Of a stretch of 7,774 nucleotides of DNA, positions 5,325-7,774 are shown in pieces. The translations under genes and the position numbers were made by a program. How positions within the stretch are numbered: the first letter of the stretch is position 1; each line of letters opens with the position of its first letter. The notes under the pieces are model-generated. The model had not been told where the DNA came from, made no database searches, and saw only the letters and a program-made list of their open reading frames with translations. The DNA lies in the NCBI GenBank assembly GCA_030672225.1, contig DAOVGW010000049.1, forward strand, positions 1-7,774, written 5' to 3'. This stretch comes from Dehalococcoidales bacterium (lineage in GTDB: Bacteria; Chloroflexota; Dehalococcoidia; Dehalococcoidales; ARS1013).

Positions 5325-6566
5325 TTACTGTCCTTGCCTCTCCTCCTCAATAAGCCTTTCACCATACTCCAGCAGGAGCTTAGTTCGCTCTGGGGATACT
5401 TTGGTTGCTTCCAAGTAAGCCCTTAAGGCTTGAGCCGGGGTTATCTCTTCAGCGGTCAGGTCACCCAGTCTAAGGCGACTCTCTCGCTTAATATCCTTGG
5501 CAATAGTATAGTAGTGGGCTTCAGCTAAGGCGTTCCTGATATCACCGTCCCTAATCTGTCCCTCAAGCTCTTGGGGCAGACAAATTAGGAGGCGGACTAT
5601 AGCATCGCTGACACCTCCCTCTTGCTCAGTAATAGCCTTAAGCACAGTTGTTGTCGGGTCAGTGTCAGCTAGCTCAATATTGACATTAATGGTGATAAGG
5701 CGGCGCCCATTTACCGGGTGGAATTCAAAGGCGACTTGTCGTTTGCCTGTTTCCCCGTCTGGCTCAATCTCTACCAGATAAAACCCCTTGTCATCCCCCT
5801 CATCGCTAAAATCCAGCCGTCCTAGGCTTCCGGCATAGGCTACTGGCGGGTTATGAGATAAGACCTGATGCTTATGAATATGTCCTAAAGCAATATAATC
5901 AAAAGCGGGATTGGCAACATTGCTCAGCAAAAGTATGTGCTCTTGCCCGATAGTCATTGATTTTTCGGAACCTATCCGGGCTCCTGAGACCCATACATGG
6001 GCTGCCAGAACAGCCGGCAGTTTTGGGTCAAGCTCTTTAGCCCTGATGTTAATAATACCAGTTAGCACCTCTTGCATTTTGAGACTTAGCTGGTCAAAGT
6101 CAAGGTTTTTGGCATCTTCTCTGCTAAGTAAAGCACTGCGTCTCAGCCAGGGTAAGGAGACAACCTGGATAATGCCACTCGGGGTAGGAATTTTGTAGAC
6201 ATCGGGGTGGTTGGCGACGTAGACACTCTTAACGGCTAGGGTATCAAAGATTTCAGTAGTGGTGGCCCTGCCGATAGCATTGGGCAGGTCGTGATTGCCA
6301 ACGAGAAGAAGGATAGGGATGCCGCTACTTGACAGGCGGCTGATGCGTCGGGCAAATTCCCGCTGCTGTGTCTGGCTGGGGTCTCTACTCTTATAGGCGT
6401 CGCCGCAGAAGAGAACCAGGTCAACCTTGTTTTTAAGGGCAAAGTCGGTAAGCCGGTCAAGGGCGGACAAGAATTCAAGGAGGCGGGACGATAGCCCACT
6501 GGCCGGGTCAATCCGCCCGTAACTTTCCACGCCGAGGTGAAGGTCGGCAAAGTGGATGATTTTCAA
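5325..6566 (-). CDS. sbcD: DNA repair exonuclease, SbcD/Mre11 family subunit
   Basis: This 413-residue protein is a calcineurin-like metallophosphoesterase of the SbcD/Mre11 family, the nuclease subunit that with the SbcC/Rad50 ATPase processes DNA hairpins and broken ends. All metal-binding motifs are present: FADLHLG (6-12; D8, H10), CGDAYKSRDP (54-63; D56), GNHD (90-93; N91, H92), AAHVW (H190) and GHIHKHQ (228-234; H229, H231). The capping domain follows to about 330, and the rest is an acidic helical tail that would contact SbcC. The GVESYGR/GLSSRLLEF stretch is typical of the family. The start is TTG at 6566-6564, exactly where the family N-terminus (MKIxHxADLHLG) begins, with AGGGGG six bases upstream. 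Instead of sbcC, a phosphoribosyltransferase gene follows 57 bases downstream. Family membership is firm; the symbol assumes an SbcC partner elsewhere. Confidence 0.92.
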   Translation of the reverse strand: MKIIHFADLHLGVESYGRIDPASGLSSRLLEFLSALDRLTDFALKNKVDLVLFCGDAYKSRDPSQTQQREFARRISRLSSSGIPILLLVGNHDLPNAIGRATTTEIFDTLAVKSVYVANHPDVYKIPTPSGIIQVVSLPWLRRSALLSREDAKNLDFDQLSLKMQEVLTGIINIRAKELDPKLPAVLAAHVWVSGARIGSEKSMTIGQEHILLLSNVANPAFDYIALGHIHKHQVLSHNPPVAYAGSLGRLDFSDEGDDKGFYLVEIEPDGETGKRQVAFEFHPVNGRRLITINVNIELADTDPTTTVLKAITEQEGGVSDAIVRLLICLPQELEGQIRDGDIRNALAEAHYYTIAKDIKRESRLRLGDLTAEEITPAQALRAYLEATKVSPERTKLLLEYGERLIEEERQGQ

Positions 6567-6603
6567 CCCTGTCCCCCTTTAGGTTTTTATTGGGTAACCC
6601 TAT

Positions 6604-6656
6604 CCCTCGAAGAGCCTTCGACCTTTATCCCCTTCCCCTCGAAGAGTCTTCGACTT
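6604..6656. repeat. Two palindromic 20-base repeats at 32-bp spacing
   Basis: CCCTCGAAGAGCCTTCGACC (from 6604) and CCCTCGAAGAGTCTTCGACT (from 6636) are near-identical direct repeats offset by 32 bases. Each contains its own inverted repeat, TCGAAG-3 nt-CTTCGA (6607-6621 and 6639-6653), able to form a stem of six base pairs. The second copy is flanked by a looser outer inverted repeat, CTTCCCCTC near 6632-6640 and GAGGGGGAAG near 6665-6674. They lie between the glyS stop and the sbcD start. The repeats are seen directly; role unknown. Confidence 0.75.
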
Positions 6657-6683
6657 AATAAGGAGAGGGGGAAGAGTATTCAT

Positions 6684-6704
6684 TAGAGGGGCTTCGCCCC
6701 TCTA
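6684..6704 (-). terminator. Strong GC stem-loop downstream of glyS
   Basis: TAGAGGGGC, a three-base TTC loop, and GCCCCTCTA form a perfect 9-bp stem. It begins about 32 bases after the glyS stop codon on the minus strand. No T-run follows on either strand, so it is not a canonical intrinsic terminator; it could instead stabilise the 3' end of glyS mRNA or be a dispersed extragenic palindrome. Together with the palindromic repeats at 6604-6656, it fills most of the 169-base glyS-sbcD spacer. Confidence 0.4.
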
Positions 6705-6735
6705 AAACTCTCTATAAATGACCTTTAGTGAAGAG

Positions 6736-7774
6736 CTAGAACCCCAGCCAGTAGCTGCCACCCTCAGGCAAAACCTCAAAGGGTTCGCCACCGAGCTTAG
6801 CCTGTAGGGTGTTCTTCAGCTCGCTGATGGGTAATCGTACCTGTTTCATGCTATCACGTTCGCGGATGGTAACCTGCTTATCTTCAAGCGACTCAAAGTC
6901 AATAGTAATACAGAAGGGCGTGCCAATCTCGTCCTGGCGTCGGTAGCGGCGGCCGATGCTCTGGGCATCATCGTAGCTTACCATCCAGCACTGGCGGAGG
7001 TCTGCGTAAAGCTCTTTGGCCACCTTAACCAGCGGTTCCCTTCGGCTTAAGGGGAGTACCGCTGCCTTGAAGGGAGCCAGAGCCGGGTGCAGCCGAAGCA
7101 CCACCCTTATTCCGTCTTTATCCGGTTCTTCATCGTAGGCATCGCACAAGAAGGCGAGGAAAGAGCGGTCTACCCCGGCTGACGGCTCGATTATATAGGG
7201 GGTAAAATGCTCCTTTGCCTCCTCATCAAAGTAGGCCATGCTCTGGCCACTGGACTTGGCATGTTGCACCAGGTCAAAGTCACCACGGTTGGCAATGCCT
7301 TCCAGCTCAGACCAGCCCATCGGGAACAGGTATTCAATGTCATGACACTGCCTAGCATAGTGAGCCAGTTCTCCCTTGGTATGGCGACGTAGGCGCAGGT
7401 TTTCCTTTTTGATGCCTAAGTTCAGATACCAGTTAAGACGTTCTTTAAGCCAGTAGTCAAACCACTCCTTATCTGTCCCTGGTTTTACGAAATACTCTAT
7501 TTCCATCTGCTCAAACTCGCGAGTGCGGAAGATAAAGTTACCGGTGGTAATCTCGTTGCGGAAGGCCTTACCTATCTGAGCCACGCCGAAGGGCAAGCGC
7601 TTTCTGGTAGTGTTAACTATATTCTGGAAGTTAACAAATATCCCTTGGGCTGTCTCGGGGCGCAGGTAAACTGTGCTGGCTTGGTCCTCAACAGGACCCA
7701 TGAAGGTCTGAAACATTAGATTGAACAGGCGGGGTTCGGTTAATTCACCGCCGCAGGAGGGACAGCTTTCATCT
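6736..7774 (-). CDS. glyS: Glycyl-tRNA synthetase, C-terminal part
   Basis: This is the single-chain (alpha2) class II glycyl-tRNA synthetase, which charges tRNA-Gly with glycine in the cytoplasm. The frame runs open through the window edge, giving 345 complete codons; roughly the first hundred residues are missing. An ATG at 7716 is internal, since upstream codons continue DESCPSCGGELTEPRLFNL into the family pattern with a CPSCG zinc-type element and FNLMF. Then come YLRPETAQG (about 7668-7642), motif 2 FRNE...FRTREFEQMEIEYF (7563-7489) with the ATP-binding arginines, and motif 3 EPSAGVDRSF (7188-7159). The anticodon-binding domain starts near RLHPALAPFKAAVLPL and includes DDAQSIGRRYRRQDEIGTPFC. 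The chain ends GSYWLGF, TAG at 6738-6736. The chain type is that found in archaea, eukaryotes and many bacteria, unlike the two-subunit GlyQ/GlyS of E. coli. The gene name glyS for the single chain follows common bacterial usage. Confidence 0.96.
   Translation of the reverse strand, partial: DESCPSCGGELTEPRLFNLMFQTFMGPVEDQASTVYLRPETAQGIFVNFQNIVNTTRKRLPFGVAQIGKAFRNEITTGNFIFRTREFEQMEIEYFVKPGTDKEWFDYWLKERLNWYLNLGIKKENLRLRRHTKGELAHYARQCHDIEYLFPMGWSELEGIANRGDFDLVQHAKSSGQSMAYFDEEAKEHFTPYIIEPSAGVDRSFLAFLCDAYDEEPDKDGIRVVLRLHPALAPFKAAVLPLSRREPLVKVAKELYADLRQCWMVSYDDAQSIGRRYRRQDEIGTPFCITIDFESLEDKQVTIRERDSMKQVRLPISELKNTLQAKLGGEPFEVLPEGGSYWLGF

Noticed and set aside
7714..7716. ATG at 7716 as the true start of glycyl-tRNA synthetase
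   Set aside because: The same frame continues upstream to the window edge with family-typical residues (CPSCGGELTEPR, FNL), so the gene is simply cut by the window.

Overview
This window carries ordinary bacterial chromosomal genes of moderate GC, with strong Shine-Dalgarno sites and frequent GTG/TTG starts. The single-chain class II glycyl-tRNA synthetase, the compact SbcD-type nuclease, the divergent-PAP2 membrane protein and the hpt-ade pair are compatible with an anaerobic lineage such as Chloroflexota/Dehalococcoidia. That placement is a guess from gene content and protein style, not demonstrated. I see no mobile element, CRISPR array, tRNA or rRNA.

Layout. Bases 1-114 (minus) are the first 38 codons of an ABC-transporter ATPase cut by the window edge. 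Bases 242-730 (minus) encode a small protein with four CxxC pairs and a C-terminal membrane anchor. A compact divergent control region (731-864) holds an extended -10 promoter facing left, a near-consensus sigma-70 promoter facing right, an inverted repeat between them and a 10-bp-phased direct repeat over the rightward -35. The plus-strand cluster 865-3994 then reads hypoxanthine phosphoribosyltransferase, adenine deaminase, a GyrI-like protein and a carboxymuconolactone decarboxylase/AhpD-like protein. The first two overlap by one base and the others follow within 15 bases, so this looks like one operon. Its first two enzymes together convert adenine to hypoxanthine and then to IMP.

The right part is all minus strand. 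A glycyl-tRNA synthetase (C-terminal 345 residues) is followed by a 169-base spacer rich in stem-loops, then an SbcD/Mre11-family nuclease, a COG1926-type phosphoribosyltransferase and a divergent-PAP2 (DUF212) membrane protein, which converge on the end of the plus-strand operon at about 3995-4063.

I found no convincing undescribed system. The items most worth a second look are the architecture of the hpt promoter region (a nearly leaderless transcript and candidate operators), the two uncharacterised ligand-binding/redox-like genes attached to the purine salvage pair, the replacement of the expected histidine by glutamine in the AhpD-like protein, the absence of an sbcC partner next to sbcD, and the repeated hairpins between glyS and sbcD.
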